From an uncultured Clostridia bacterium (lineage in GTDB: Bacteria > Bacillota > Clostridia > UMGS1810): DNA of 64,000 bases. Below are positions 25,782 through 33,329 of the stretch, in pieces. The stretch covers positions 124,001 through 188,000 of the forward strand of contig CAKSPF010000001.1 of the NCBI GenBank assembly GCA_934481345.1, written 5' to 3'. The notes beneath the pieces are model-generated. The model ran no database searches and had not been told where the DNA came from. It saw only the letters and a list, made by a program, of their open reading frames with translations. The translations under genes and the position numbers were made by a program. Position 1 is the first letter of the stretch. Every line of letters begins with the position of its first letter.

Positions 25782-26603
25782 TTAGTTTTCAATAAATCCG
25801 ACATATTCAAACCATCTGATAAGTGCATCACACCATGCTGCTACGTGCGGATTGTTCGGCGCTGTTCCGAGACCGTGCGGTCCGTTCGGATATATATGCA
25901 TTTCAAACGGTATTTCCAAATCACGGAGTTTTCCGCCGTAAACAAGGCTGTTTCTGACATTAACACCTTCATCATCCGAGGTGTGCCATATAAATGCCGG
26001 AGGTGTGTTTTTATCGGCAATTACCGCCGGGTCAAGCTCTCTTGCGAGATAAAGACTGCAATCATTGCTGCCTACAAGGTTTTGAACGGAACCGCAGTGG
26101 CATATGTTCAAATCCGTAAAATTGATTACCGGATATGCAAGAACCTGAAAATTAGGCTTATAATCCACAGCGTCAATTTCATCGGAATTTTCAAATTCCA
26201 GCTCACCTCTGTAAGTCGAAACAAGCGCTGCAAGATGACCGCCGGCTGACGAACCCATAACCGCAATTTTATCGGGGTTTATACCGAATTTTTCGGCATT
26301 GTGCCTTACATACCTTACTCCGCGCCGGGCATCCAGAAGCGGAAACGGAAAGCTGTACGGCTTAACGCGGTAATCTACAACAAAAGCATCTATACCGCGC
26401 GAATTCAAAAATTCCGCATATCCCTTTCCTTCGTGCTCCGCAAGAGCCGCATAACCGCCACCGGGAAAGACAACCACAGCGCCGTCGCTTTTTTTGTTTT
26501 CGGCACTGTAATATGTAACGGTCGGTTCTTCAACAGGTTTTGCTCCCTTAATAACTCCCGGAGTGTTTTCCCATAGTTTTACACAGTCTTTTTTCATTTT
26601 CAA
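25782..26603 (-). CDS. Alpha/beta-hydrolase esterase (acetyl-xylan/feruloyl esterase-like)
   Basis: 273-aa cytoplasmic esterase resembling the BD-FAE/Aes-like acetyl esterases. Seen: oxyanion-hole VVVFPGGGYAALAEHEG, nucleophile elbow VMGSSAGGHLAA with Ser, the catalytic Asp in HTSDDEGVNVRNS and His in NGPHGLG. No signal peptide, so it would act on imported sugar esters. It is 18 bp behind the DMT permease gene and so probably in one operon. AAGGAG eight bases upstream fits the first Met. Confidence 0.85.
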   Translation of the reverse strand: MKMKKDCVKLWENTPGVIKGAKPVEEPTVTYYSAENKKSDGAVVVFPGGGYAALAEHEGKGYAEFLNSRGIDAFVVDYRVKPYSFPFPLLDARRGVRYVRHNAEKFGINPDKIAVMGSSAGGHLAALVSTYRGELEFENSDEIDAVDYKPNFQVLAYPVINFTDLNICHCGSVQNLVGSNDCSLYLARELDPAVIADKNTPPAFIWHTSDDEGVNVRNSLVYGGKLRDLEIPFEMHIYPNGPHGLGTAPNNPHVAAWCDALIRWFEYVGFIEN

Positions 26604-26621
26604 AACTCCTTTATTATAATA

Positions 26622-27485
26622 TTAAGTTAATAATATTGAAATAACAGTGCATATTATTCCCGCTGCGCTGGTTCGGGTTATTTTTTCCTTAAAAAATATC
26701 GCTGCCATCAGTGTAGCCGCAGTAAGTGACAACACATGATTAAGCGGAAACAAAATAACCGACGACATAACCGTCGTTGCCGCAGTAAGAAAATACGAGT
26801 TTGCAAAAAGCATTACTGCCATAACGGCAATATACGGTACAACTTTTTTATAATTAAGATTAGCTTTCGGTGCATTACTGCTTATAATCGGCATACTTAT
26901 GCACAGCGCAGCAAGCGTTATCAAAAATGTATAGAAATTGAATATTACCTTATTTCCGCCGGGAATCCATGCTGTAAACATTTTCTGTGCAACGTTTGTA
27001 AAACCGGAAGATATAAGAACTACCATGAGCAATATAAAATCTTTAACAGTAATTTTTGCTTTTATTTTACTGCTGTACTTCATTAAAAACATTATGGCTG
27101 CAATAATAAAGAACATACTTATAATCTGCTTGACGCTTATTCTTTCTCTGAAAACCATAAACCCAAATACCATCGTCACCGTAAAGGACGCGGTTGTAAA
27201 TGCATTAATAAGCATATATGCACCGCTCTTGACGGCTATAAGCCATGAAATGAGAAATGCCGCCATTGACACACCGGAAAATATGTATATGGCAAGTTCT
27301 TTGCCGCTTACCGCAAAAGAAGCCCGCTGTACTGCTGCAAAAATCACACCTATAAGACAACATATGAACATGCGTATGATATTCATTACAATACTGTCGG
27401 ATATACTGTTTACATATCCGCTTATCTTTTTGCCGCAAAAACCTTTTGATGCTCCGGCTATAACAGCCAATATTAAATATAACAC
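26622..27485 (-). CDS. EamA/DMT superfamily permease
   Basis: 287-aa protein of about ten membrane helices, two EamA repeats, ending PLNHVLSLTAATLMAAIFFKEKITRTSA. The GTG at 27485 is preferred: GGGGAG lies eight bases upstream and the promoter ends 50 bp before; the longer frame starts at the promoter's -35. Substrate unknown; coupling to an esterase suggests a sugar or its acetylated form (weak inference). Confidence 0.8.
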   Translation of the reverse strand: MLYLILAVIAGASKGFCGKKISGYVNSISDSIVMNIIRMFICCLIGVIFAAVQRASFAVSGKELAIYIFSGVSMAAFLISWLIAVKSGAYMLINAFTTASFTVTMVFGFMVFRERISVKQIISMFFIIAAIMFLMKYSSKIKAKITVKDFILLMVVLISSGFTNVAQKMFTAWIPGGNKVIFNFYTFLITLAALCISMPIISSNAPKANLNYKKVVPYIAVMAVMLFANSYFLTAATTVMSSVILFPLNHVLSLTAATLMAAIFFKEKITRTSAAGIICTVISILLT

Positions 27486-27534
27486 AAATTCAACTCCCCA
27501 ACCACATTTATTTGTTGTAAAACCATACCTGTAT

Positions 27535-27563
27535 ATTATACCTCGGCATGAGTATGATTTCAA
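27535..27563 (-). promoter_or_regulatory. SigA-type promoter of the DMT/esterase operon
   Basis: On the minus strand TTGAAA (27563-27558), 17-bp spacer, TATAAT (27540-27535). Confidence 0.75.
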
Positions 27564-27630
27564 ACAAAATTTTACATAAATTTTAAATGAAAGTATAGAG
27601 TATGATTGTTAATTTTTCAGCAGACACATA

Positions 27631-27665
27631 AAACCCGATATATACATACGGTATATCGGGTTTTT
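27631..27665 (-). terminator. Rho-independent terminator of the repeat/stalk gene
   Basis: AAACCCGATATA (27631-27642) pairs with TATATCGGGTTT (27652-27663); it follows the minus-strand gene ending at 27667 and is T-flanked on both strands. Confidence 0.75.
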
Positions 27666-27666
27666 G

Positions 27667-28668
27667 TTAATCAATTATTACTGTTTGGCTTGCATCGTCC
27701 CAGTCGACATTAAAATTCAGTGCCTCCGATATAAAGCGAATCGGAACCATTGTCCTGTCGTTTACGGTTTTCGGTGCAACGTCTATTGTTTCCTCATTGC
27801 CGTTTACCGAAACAGTGCAGCTGTCCAGCTGCATTACAATAACTGTGCTGCCTTTAGTAATTGTGACAGTCTGTGTTTTTTCAGTCCATTCAACCGCAGC
27901 ACCGAGTTTTTCGGATACAGCTCTTACGGGAATCAAGGTTCTGTCATTTTCTATAACCGGTTTTACACCGTCATACAAATCATAATCAACCTCTTCTCCG
28001 TTTACAAACGTATCTATCGAAGTATCATTCAGTTGTTTTTTCAATGCTGCTATTTCTGCTAAAAGTTCTTTTCTTGATTCCGCCGTTGCACTCTTGAACA
28101 GTTCCTTTATATCTTTTATGTATGCTTTAATTTGGATTTTTGCCTTTTTAAAGTCATCCTTTTTTTGTTCAAGAAGCGTCTTTAAATCTTCAAGGCTGAG
28201 TTTTTCATCTGTTTTTTTGTCATTATCGCTTTTAACAGAATCGAATTTTTCATCGGAATTATTATTTTTATCTGTATCCGTCTTTGTGGCGTTTTCGGCT
28301 TTTTTCTCAGAATCGTCCTTTACTTCGGAATCATCTTTTTTTGTTTCAGAATCATCCTTTGTTTCGGTGTCATCTTTTTTTGTTTCAGAATCATCCTTTG
28401 TTTCGGTGTCATCTTTTTTTACTTCAGAATCATCCTTCAAATCATTATTTTCTTTCTTGCTGTCATCTTTCTTATCCGCATCGGATTTTTCAGTTGTATT
28501 GTCTTTGTTTTCAGTTAAAACAGGGGTACTTGGTTCTTCGACATATCCGCCTTCGGAAGTACTGCTGCTTTCGTCAGTGTTTTCCTCTTCTTCAACGTCA
28601 TCTGCCATTGCTGCCATTGAAGAAACAGCAACTGCCGCCGTCATAATAAGTGCTAAGATTTTTTTCAT
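27667..28668 (-). CDS. Secreted Asp/Lys repeat, coiled-coil, stalk-domain protein
   Basis: 333-aa exported protein. Residues 1-22 are a signal peptide; ~23-150 are an acidic, low-complexity region with near-perfect KKDDTETKDDSET repeats (13 residues); ~155-215 form a charged helix, probably coiled coil (LEDLKTLLEQKKDDFKKAK, ELLAEIAALKKQL); 220-333 are a copper amine oxidase N-terminal (stalk) domain with two NDRTxxPxR motifs. A spacer that holds the stalk domain away from the cell surface is a reasonable guess. ATG at 28668 has AGAGGAG upstream. Function unknown. Confidence 0.75.
   Translation of the reverse strand: MKKILALIMTAAVAVSSMAAMADDVEEEENTDESSSTSEGGYVEEPSTPVLTENKDNTTEKSDADKKDDSKKENNDLKDDSEVKKDDTETKDDSETKKDDTETKDDSETKKDDSEVKDDSEKKAENATKTDTDKNNNSDEKFDSVKSDNDKKTDEKLSLEDLKTLLEQKKDDFKKAKIQIKAYIKDIKELFKSATAESRKELLAEIAALKKQLNDTSIDTFVNGEEVDYDLYDGVKPVIENDRTLIPVRAVSEKLGAAVEWTEKTQTVTITKGSTVIVMQLDSCTVSVNGNEETIDVAPKTVNDRTMVPIRFISEALNFNVDWDDASQTVIID
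28321..28440 (-). repeat. 39-bp tandem coding repeats
   Basis: The 39-bp unit encoding KKDDTETKDDSET occurs twice almost exactly (for example, the same TTTCAGAATCATCC at offsets 39 bp apart near 28344 and 28383), flanked by diverged copies. It can change copy number by slippage without breaking the frame. Confidence 0.75.
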
Positions 28669-28691
28669 ATATATCACTCCTCTTTCGTGAT

Positions 28692-28721
28692 ATTATAAAT
28701 CAAATCAAGAGCCTATGTCAA
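28692..28721 (-). promoter_or_regulatory. SigA-type promoter of the repeat/stalk gene
   Basis: On the minus strand perfect TTGACA (28721-28716), 18-bp spacer, TATAAT (28697-28692). Confidence 0.75.
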
Positions 28722-28748
28722 CTGTTTGATTGAATTTTAACGAAAACA

Positions 28749-29825
28749 TCAAATATCTACTTTAACGACACTGTTTGTTTGGTGTGACTCAAAAGCTGCT
28801 TCCATAACCTTCATAACCCTGAGTGCCTGTTCGGGCTTGATTTTAAGCGGAGCTTTTCCTTCGATTGCATCGCAGAACTGATCATACACAGGGCGAAGAT
28901 TATCCACTACATCTGTAGGTTCGGTCAACTCAATCACTTCGGTAGATTTGGCATCGCGCGGAGCCATAGTCTTTGTCGGACCTGCCTTTGTATAAAAGAT
29001 TTCCTCGTCCCATTCATTTTCTTTATCTATGCAGCGTACTATTTTGCCTCTGCAGTTCCAGTCGTCAATCTGAAGCGTACCGTCTTTTCCGAGAACATAC
29101 CAGCGCGGATGCGTAATGTAGTTATTCGTGGAAACCTCAATATGTGCGTCCGGACCGCCTTCAAATGTCATATCCATACGGAAATTATCGTCAACCTCCG
29201 GATAACCTATGCTGTACATTCTGCAATATACGCTTGTAACCTTTTTGTCTATCATATACATTAACTGGTCAATGAGATGAACACCCCAGTCGAGCATCAT
29301 ACCTCCGCCGAGATTTTTAACGGTGCGCCAGCCCTTAGGCATACCCCTCGAGCCTTCAACACGCGATTCAATAATATACGGCTTGCCTATAAGACCTTTT
29401 TCGACATTTCTTTTCATCAGAACAAAATCTTTATTTGTTCTGCGGTTCTGGTCTACAGTAAATACGCGTCCGTACTTTTTTGCTGCGTCCATTATTTCAA
29501 TAAGCTCGCTGCTTGATACTGCAACGGGTTTTTCGCAGATAACATTTTTACCTGCCGCAAGAGCTTCTATAGCAAGTGATTTGTGTGCTTCGTTTGTGGT
29601 TGAAACCAAAACCATGTCAATCTCCGAGTCTGCAAACATTTCTTCCTTTGAAGAATATGCAAAAAAGCCATACTTCTTTGCTTCCTTAAGCTTTTGCGGA
29701 TTTATGTCATATATTCCCTTTATTACGACTCTGTCGTATTTTTTGTCGTGAAGCTCGGTTTTGTGATGATGCGCCATGCCGCCAAAACCTATGATACCGA
29801 GTTTATGTATTATTTTTTCTGCCAT
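28749..29825 (-). CDS. Gfo/Idh/MocA family oxidoreductase
   Basis: 358-aa NAD(P)-dependent sugar or inositol dehydrogenase. Seen: Rossmann start KLGIIGFGGMAHHH, VLVSTTNEAHKSLAIEAL, the catalytic Lys of CEKPVAVSS, and GGGMMLDWGVHLIDQL with the conserved Asp/His. Starts directly after the stop of the sugar isomerase gene (no gap). Pairing with an IolE-like isomerase suggests oxidation and breakdown of a sugar, inositol or glycoside; a C-glycoside-cleaving pair is one possibility, but its usual small third subunit is absent. Confidence 0.88.
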   Translation of the reverse strand: MAEKIIHKLGIIGFGGMAHHHKTELHDKKYDRVVIKGIYDINPQKLKEAKKYGFFAYSSKEEMFADSEIDMVLVSTTNEAHKSLAIEALAAGKNVICEKPVAVSSSELIEIMDAAKKYGRVFTVDQNRRTNKDFVLMKRNVEKGLIGKPYIIESRVEGSRGMPKGWRTVKNLGGGMMLDWGVHLIDQLMYMIDKKVTSVYCRMYSIGYPEVDDNFRMDMTFEGGPDAHIEVSTNNYITHPRWYVLGKDGTLQIDDWNCRGKIVRCIDKENEWDEEIFYTKAGPTKTMAPRDAKSTEVIELTEPTDVVDNLRPVYDQFCDAIEGKAPLKIKPEQALRVMKVMEAAFESHQTNSVVKVDI

Positions 29826-30797
29826 TTACGCCCACCACATTTCTCCTGCATTTTCATATATAATTACTTCTTTGAGGAATTTTATTGCTTTTTCAAGACC
29901 TTCTTTGGCAGACATTAACGAATCCTCATGTTCAATGCTTATAACCCCGTCATATCCGACTGCCTTCAAGGTGCTTATTATACTGTTCCAATCTTCCTTG
30001 CCATGACCGTATCCTACAGTTCTGAACACCCATGAACGGTCGAGAACATTTCCGTAATGTCCTACATCAAGCACACCGTTAACGGCGGTATTATGCTCAT
30101 CAATTTTTGTGTCTTTTGCATGGAAATGATATATAGCATTGTATTTGCCGAGTTCCCTTATTACTTCTACGGGATCCATTCCCTGCCAGAACAGATGGCT
30201 CGGATCAACGTTTGCTCCGAGCATATCGCCGACAGCGTCACGGATTTTAAGCACGGAGGATGTATTATATACGCAAAAACCGGGATGCATTTCAAAAGCA
30301 ATTTTCTTTATTCCGTGTGCTTCGCAGAATTTGACTTCTTCCTTCCAATAAGGAATAAGAACTTTTTCCCACTGCCAATTTAAAGTTTCGAGGTAATCTT
30401 CCGGCCATGAACAGGTTACCCAGTTTGGTCTGATGCTGTTTTCGCTGTCGCCCGGGCAGCCCGAAAAGCCTATCATTGTATCTATACCGAGTTTTTCCGC
30501 AAGAAGAACTGCGTTGTTAAATTCTTTGTGATACTGCTGTGCAATATCCTTATTCGGATGAACCGGATTGCCGTGTGCGCTTATTGCAGCTATGGACATA
30601 TTATTGTCGCTTAATATCTGTTTTATTTCGTCAATTTTAGCTTCATCGCTGAGCAAAACCTCCGGATCAAAATGCGCTTTTCCCGGGCAGCCGCCGGCGC
30701 CCATCTCAAGTTGATCCACGCCCAATGACGATAAATACTCCACCATTTCCTTAAAAGTCATTTGTGCCAAAACCGGACTGAAAACTCCTAATTTCAT
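29826..30797 (-). CDS. Sugar phosphate isomerase/epimerase
   Basis: 323-aa TIM-barrel protein of the xylose-isomerase-like (AP endonuclease 2) family. Seen: VFSPVLAQMTFKEMVEYL, IAAISAHGNP, KKIAFEMHPGFCVY with metal Glu and His, GANVDPSHLFWQGMDP, YHFHAKDTK and ISIEHED, giving the full Glu/Asp/His metal set. First gene of an operon under a strong promoter with a cre-like operator at the start site. Exact substrate unknown. Confidence 0.87.
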   Translation of the reverse strand: MKLGVFSPVLAQMTFKEMVEYLSSLGVDQLEMGAGGCPGKAHFDPEVLLSDEAKIDEIKQILSDNNMSIAAISAHGNPVHPNKDIAQQYHKEFNNAVLLAEKLGIDTMIGFSGCPGDSENSIRPNWVTCSWPEDYLETLNWQWEKVLIPYWKEEVKFCEAHGIKKIAFEMHPGFCVYNTSSVLKIRDAVGDMLGANVDPSHLFWQGMDPVEVIRELGKYNAIYHFHAKDTKIDEHNTAVNGVLDVGHYGNVLDRSWVFRTVGYGHGKEDWNSIISTLKAVGYDGVISIEHEDSLMSAKEGLEKAIKFLKEVIIYENAGEMWWA

Positions 30798-30865
30798 AGC
30801 TTATTCCTCCAAATTTTAATTTGCCTGCAATCGACATCTGATTTTTATTTGGCTTAAACAGGCTT

Positions 30866-30879
30866 TGTAATCGTTTACA
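30866..30879. promoter_or_regulatory. cre-type (CcpA/LacI-family) operator
   Basis: TGTAATCGTTTACA matches the catabolite-responsive element consensus TGWAANCGNTNWCA at every fixed position and is symmetric except at the centre. It covers the predicted start site of the sugar isomerase operon, a repressing position. A local LacI-family repressor would see the same core. Confidence 0.7.
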
Positions 30880-30884
30880 TTCGG

Positions 30885-30913
30885 ATTATATCACACGTTT
30901 TTTTTAATTTCAA
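30885..30913 (-). promoter_or_regulatory. SigA-type promoter of the sugar isomerase/oxidoreductase operon
   Basis: On the minus strand TTGAAA (30913-30908), 17-bp spacer, TATAAT (30890-30885); predicted start near 30878, within the cre site. Confidence 0.75.
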
Positions 30914-30947
30914 TACCTTTTTTAAAAAATTTTTTATTTTTATTAAA

Positions 30948-31274
30948 TCAAAATACAAGCTGCACCAAAAGCATATAGCATACCGTACCGCTTGCTATGG
31001 AAAGAAGCATTTGTTTTTTTAGTAAATGAACCGCAACCACAACAGCCATTGAAATAGCCTCGGGTATTCCGCGGCTGCCGTTAACAAGACTTACATCTTT
31101 AAGGCAATATACAACCAAAAATCCGAAAATAGCAGACGGGAGCACTGTACCGAGATATTTTATATATGTCGGAGTAGGTTTCTTTGAACTGAAAATAATA
31201 AACGGCAAAAACCTTGTTGCCATAGTTCCGACGACAACCATCGCTATAGTTATAATCTGCTGTGATATACTCAT
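30948..31274 (-). CDS. azlD: AzlD branched-chain amino acid exporter subunit
   Basis: 108-aa, four-helix AzlD-family protein that pairs with AzlC to export branched-chain amino acids. Seen: VVGTMATRFLPFIIFSSKK with the conserved Thr-Arg-Phe-Leu-Pro, YLGTVLPSAIFGFLVVYCL. ATGA overlap with azlC, the usual arrangement. Confidence 0.88.
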   Translation of the reverse strand: MSISQQIITIAMVVVGTMATRFLPFIIFSSKKPTPTYIKYLGTVLPSAIFGFLVVYCLKDVSLVNGSRGIPEAISMAVVVAVHLLKKQMLLSIASGTVCYMLLVQLVF

Positions 31275-31987
31275 TCCGGCAACCTCCCGTTAAAAAATCC
31301 GTACAGTGTAAGCGCACAAAGAATCACCGCCATTGAAGGTATTACAAAATCCTTTGCGCCGAACAGAGCAAGGCATATAACCGGCAGAATTATTCCCAGT
31401 ACTGCCGGAATATGATCTTTTTCTTTTAAATACTGGTCGGTAAAAATAACCGTAAACATTGCAGTTAAAACAAATTCCAATCCCTTTGTATTGAATTTTA
31501 TATAGCTGCCGAGAATACCGCCGAGCGTTGAACCAAAAAACCAATAAAATTGATTAAGCAAATTTACAAAAAGCATAAACCAGCCTTTATCTACGCTTTC
31601 GGGTATATGTGCCGCATAGTTTACGGAAAAGCTTTCATCACACATTCCGTAAATCAGATAAAACTTTTTCAAGCCGGTATTACGGTATTTATCAAGCATT
31701 GAAATCCCGTAAAACAGATGTCTTGCATTTATAACCAATGCCATTGTGAGTGCATAGAACGGATCAAACGAGCCAATCAGCATATTTGCCGTAAAAAACT
31801 CCATAGAACCTGCAAAGATTACAAGGCTCATCACCATGGGATATACAAATCCGAACCCGAGTGAAATCATATAGACGCCATATGTAAAGCCCAGAAACAA
31901 AAAACCTGCAAAAATCGGTATTGTGTGCGGGAAAGCGGCTCTGAATGCTTTTTTTATCGTTGTTCTCTTATCAGAATTTTTATCCAT
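31271..31987 (-). CDS. azlC: AzlC branched-chain amino acid exporter subunit
   Basis: 238-aa permease of the AzlC family. Seen: AFPHTIPIFAGFLFLGFTYGVYM, VIFAGSMEFFTANML, ALVINARHLFYGISML and GMCDESFSVN. The start at 31987 has ACGGAGGATAACT upstream; the longer frame runs back through a terminator hairpin. That terminator leaves only about 24 bases before this start, so expression needs read-through from the dehydrogenase gene or a hidden promoter. Confidence 0.88.
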   Translation of the reverse strand: MDKNSDKRTTIKKAFRAAFPHTIPIFAGFLFLGFTYGVYMISLGFGFVYPMVMSLVIFAGSMEFFTANMLIGSFDPFYALTMALVINARHLFYGISMLDKYRNTGLKKFYLIYGMCDESFSVNYAAHIPESVDKGWFMLFVNLLNQFYWFFGSTLGGILGSYIKFNTKGLEFVLTAMFTVIFTDQYLKEKDHIPAVLGIILPVICLALFGAKDFVIPSMAVILCALTLYGFFNGRLPE

Positions 31988-32010
31988 AGTTATCCTCCGT
32001 TCAGACTGAA

Positions 32011-32056
32011 TTAAAAAACAATTCCGCATCTGCCGTGTGAGCAAAAGCGGAATTGT
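32011..32056 (-). terminator. Terminator between the Ldh-family gene and azlC
   Basis: On the minus strand ACAATTCCGC (32056-32047) pairs with GCGGAATTGT (32027-32018), loop 19 nt, followed by T-rich TTTTTAA. It ends the dehydrogenase message or attenuates azlCD. Confidence 0.7.
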
Positions 32057-32072
32057 ATGTAAAATCGAGCTG

Positions 32073-33200
32073 TTAATTATATGAACTGCTGTTATTAACA
32101 TCTTCAAGGTTTAAATTGCCGAGGTAATCTTCAACCGAAAGACCGACAAACTTGCAGAAATCAACCATTTCCGCAACGGTATTTACATTAACGTCAATAC
32201 CGTTTTTCATTCTGTCGCCGTATGCCAGTATTTCTTTCTCTCCATGAGTATAAATCTTAGCTGCTCCGTCTGCCTTGGGTGCAGCTCTGAGTTCCTCAAG
32301 GAAAGTCGAAAGATGCTTTTTGATTTCATCGGGATTGCCGAAGATTGCAGGATTAATTGCCGCAAATCCATGGCAAGTTCCGCCTTTTCCGCCTATATGT
32401 GTATGATTTGATGTCATTCCGAGTGACAAAATTGAACAGAATATCTCACAAATCATACCGTTGCCGTAACCCTTGTGGCTTCCTGTCTGTTCAAATTCAC
32501 CGCCGAGCGGCATAATTCCGCCTCCGGCTTTTGATACTATATTTTTAAGCACATCTGCCGCATCGGTAGTACCCTTACCGTTTTTATCCAACGCCCAGCC
32601 TTCCGGGAGCGGCTTGCCGTTTTTATTATAAATTTCAAGTTTTCCTCTGGTTACCACCGTAGTGGACGCATCAAAGAAAAACGGATACGGCTCTGCCGGC
32701 ATTGAAACGGCAATCGGATTGCTTCCAAGCATTGCCATACGGCTGAATGTCGGAACCATTATCGCTTCGGAGTTTGTCATGCCAAAGCCTATAAGTCCCT
32801 GATCGCATGCCATTTTTGCATAATAACCGGCAATACCGAAATGATTTGAATTTCTGACAGTAACAATACCGATACCGCTTGTTTTTGCCTTTTCAATTGC
32901 CTTATTCATAGCAAAACAGCCGTTCAACTGACCCATACCGTCATGACCGTCTATCACTGCGGAAACCGGTGTTTCAAATACAATTTCCGGCTTCGCGTCA
33001 ACCTTGATAAGCCCTTTTTCAATTCCCTTGTGATACCTTACAAGACGCTGCATGCCGTGCGATTCGATACCGTACAAATCGGAAAGCAACAAAACGTCCG
33101 TAATCTGCGCGCTGTCTTTCTCGTTAAATCCGATTTTGCAAAATGCAGCCTCGCAAAATGTTTTCAGCGTACTATAACTGAAATTAACAGTATTTTTCAT
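32073..33200 (-). CDS. Ldh/YlbC-type malate/lactate dehydrogenase family oxidoreductase
   Basis: 375-aa NAD(P)-dependent oxidoreductase of the type-2 malate/L-lactate (also ureidoglycolate, sulpholactate) dehydrogenase family. Seen: DLYGIESHGMQRLVRY with catalytic-site His, VRNSNHFGIAGYYAKMA, PIAVSMPAEPYPFFFDASTTVV, SHKGYGNGMICEI. The family acts on 2-hydroxy acids; the exact one is not visible. ATG at 33200 has GAGGGG upstream and its own promoter; the longer frame runs into the promoter. Confidence 0.87.
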   Translation of the reverse strand: MKNTVNFSYSTLKTFCEAAFCKIGFNEKDSAQITDVLLLSDLYGIESHGMQRLVRYHKGIEKGLIKVDAKPEIVFETPVSAVIDGHDGMGQLNGCFAMNKAIEKAKTSGIGIVTVRNSNHFGIAGYYAKMACDQGLIGFGMTNSEAIMVPTFSRMAMLGSNPIAVSMPAEPYPFFFDASTTVVTRGKLEIYNKNGKPLPEGWALDKNGKGTTDAADVLKNIVSKAGGGIMPLGGEFEQTGSHKGYGNGMICEIFCSILSLGMTSNHTHIGGKGGTCHGFAAINPAIFGNPDEIKKHLSTFLEELRAAPKADGAAKIYTHGEKEILAYGDRMKNGIDVNVNTVAEMVDFCKFVGLSVEDYLGNLNLEDVNNSSSYN

Positions 33201-33234
33201 TTTAACCCCTCTTTTAATTAAAATATACACTGTA

Positions 33235-33263
33235 ATTATATCAATAAATAAACAATGTTGCAA
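33235..33263 (-). promoter_or_regulatory. SigA-type promoter of the Ldh-family gene
   Basis: On the minus strand TTGCAA (33263-33258), 17-bp spacer, TATAAT (33240-33235). Confidence 0.7.
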
Positions 33264-33283
33264 GATAAATTTTATTAACACAC

Positions 33284-33319
33284 AAAAAATCAAAAGCGTC
33301 CCTGATGGACGCTTTTGAT
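33284..33319 (-). terminator. Rho-independent terminator of the beta-helix gene
   Basis: ATCAAAAGCGTCC (33289-33301) pairs with GGACGCTTTTGAT (33307-33319); T-rich in both directions, mainly serving the minus-strand gene ending at 33330. Confidence 0.8.
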
Positions 33320-33329
33320 TTTTTAAAAT

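Noticed and set aside
26938..27579. 213-aa plus-strand frame opposite the DMT permease
   Set aside because: Hydrophobic antisense shadow of a membrane protein gene.
28321..28440. Short regular repeats resembling a CRISPR array
   Set aside because: They are in frame, without variable spacers, and encode an Asp/Lys-rich segment of a secreted protein.
1020..28668. Copper amine oxidase activity in the three 'CuAO N-terminal' proteins
   Set aside because: Only the small N-terminal stalk domain is present; the catalytic domain with the TPQ tyrosine and copper His residues is absent.
28094..28690. 198-aa Ser/Phe-rich open frame on the plus strand
   Set aside because: It is the antisense shadow of the Asp/Lys repeat gene and has no ribosome site.
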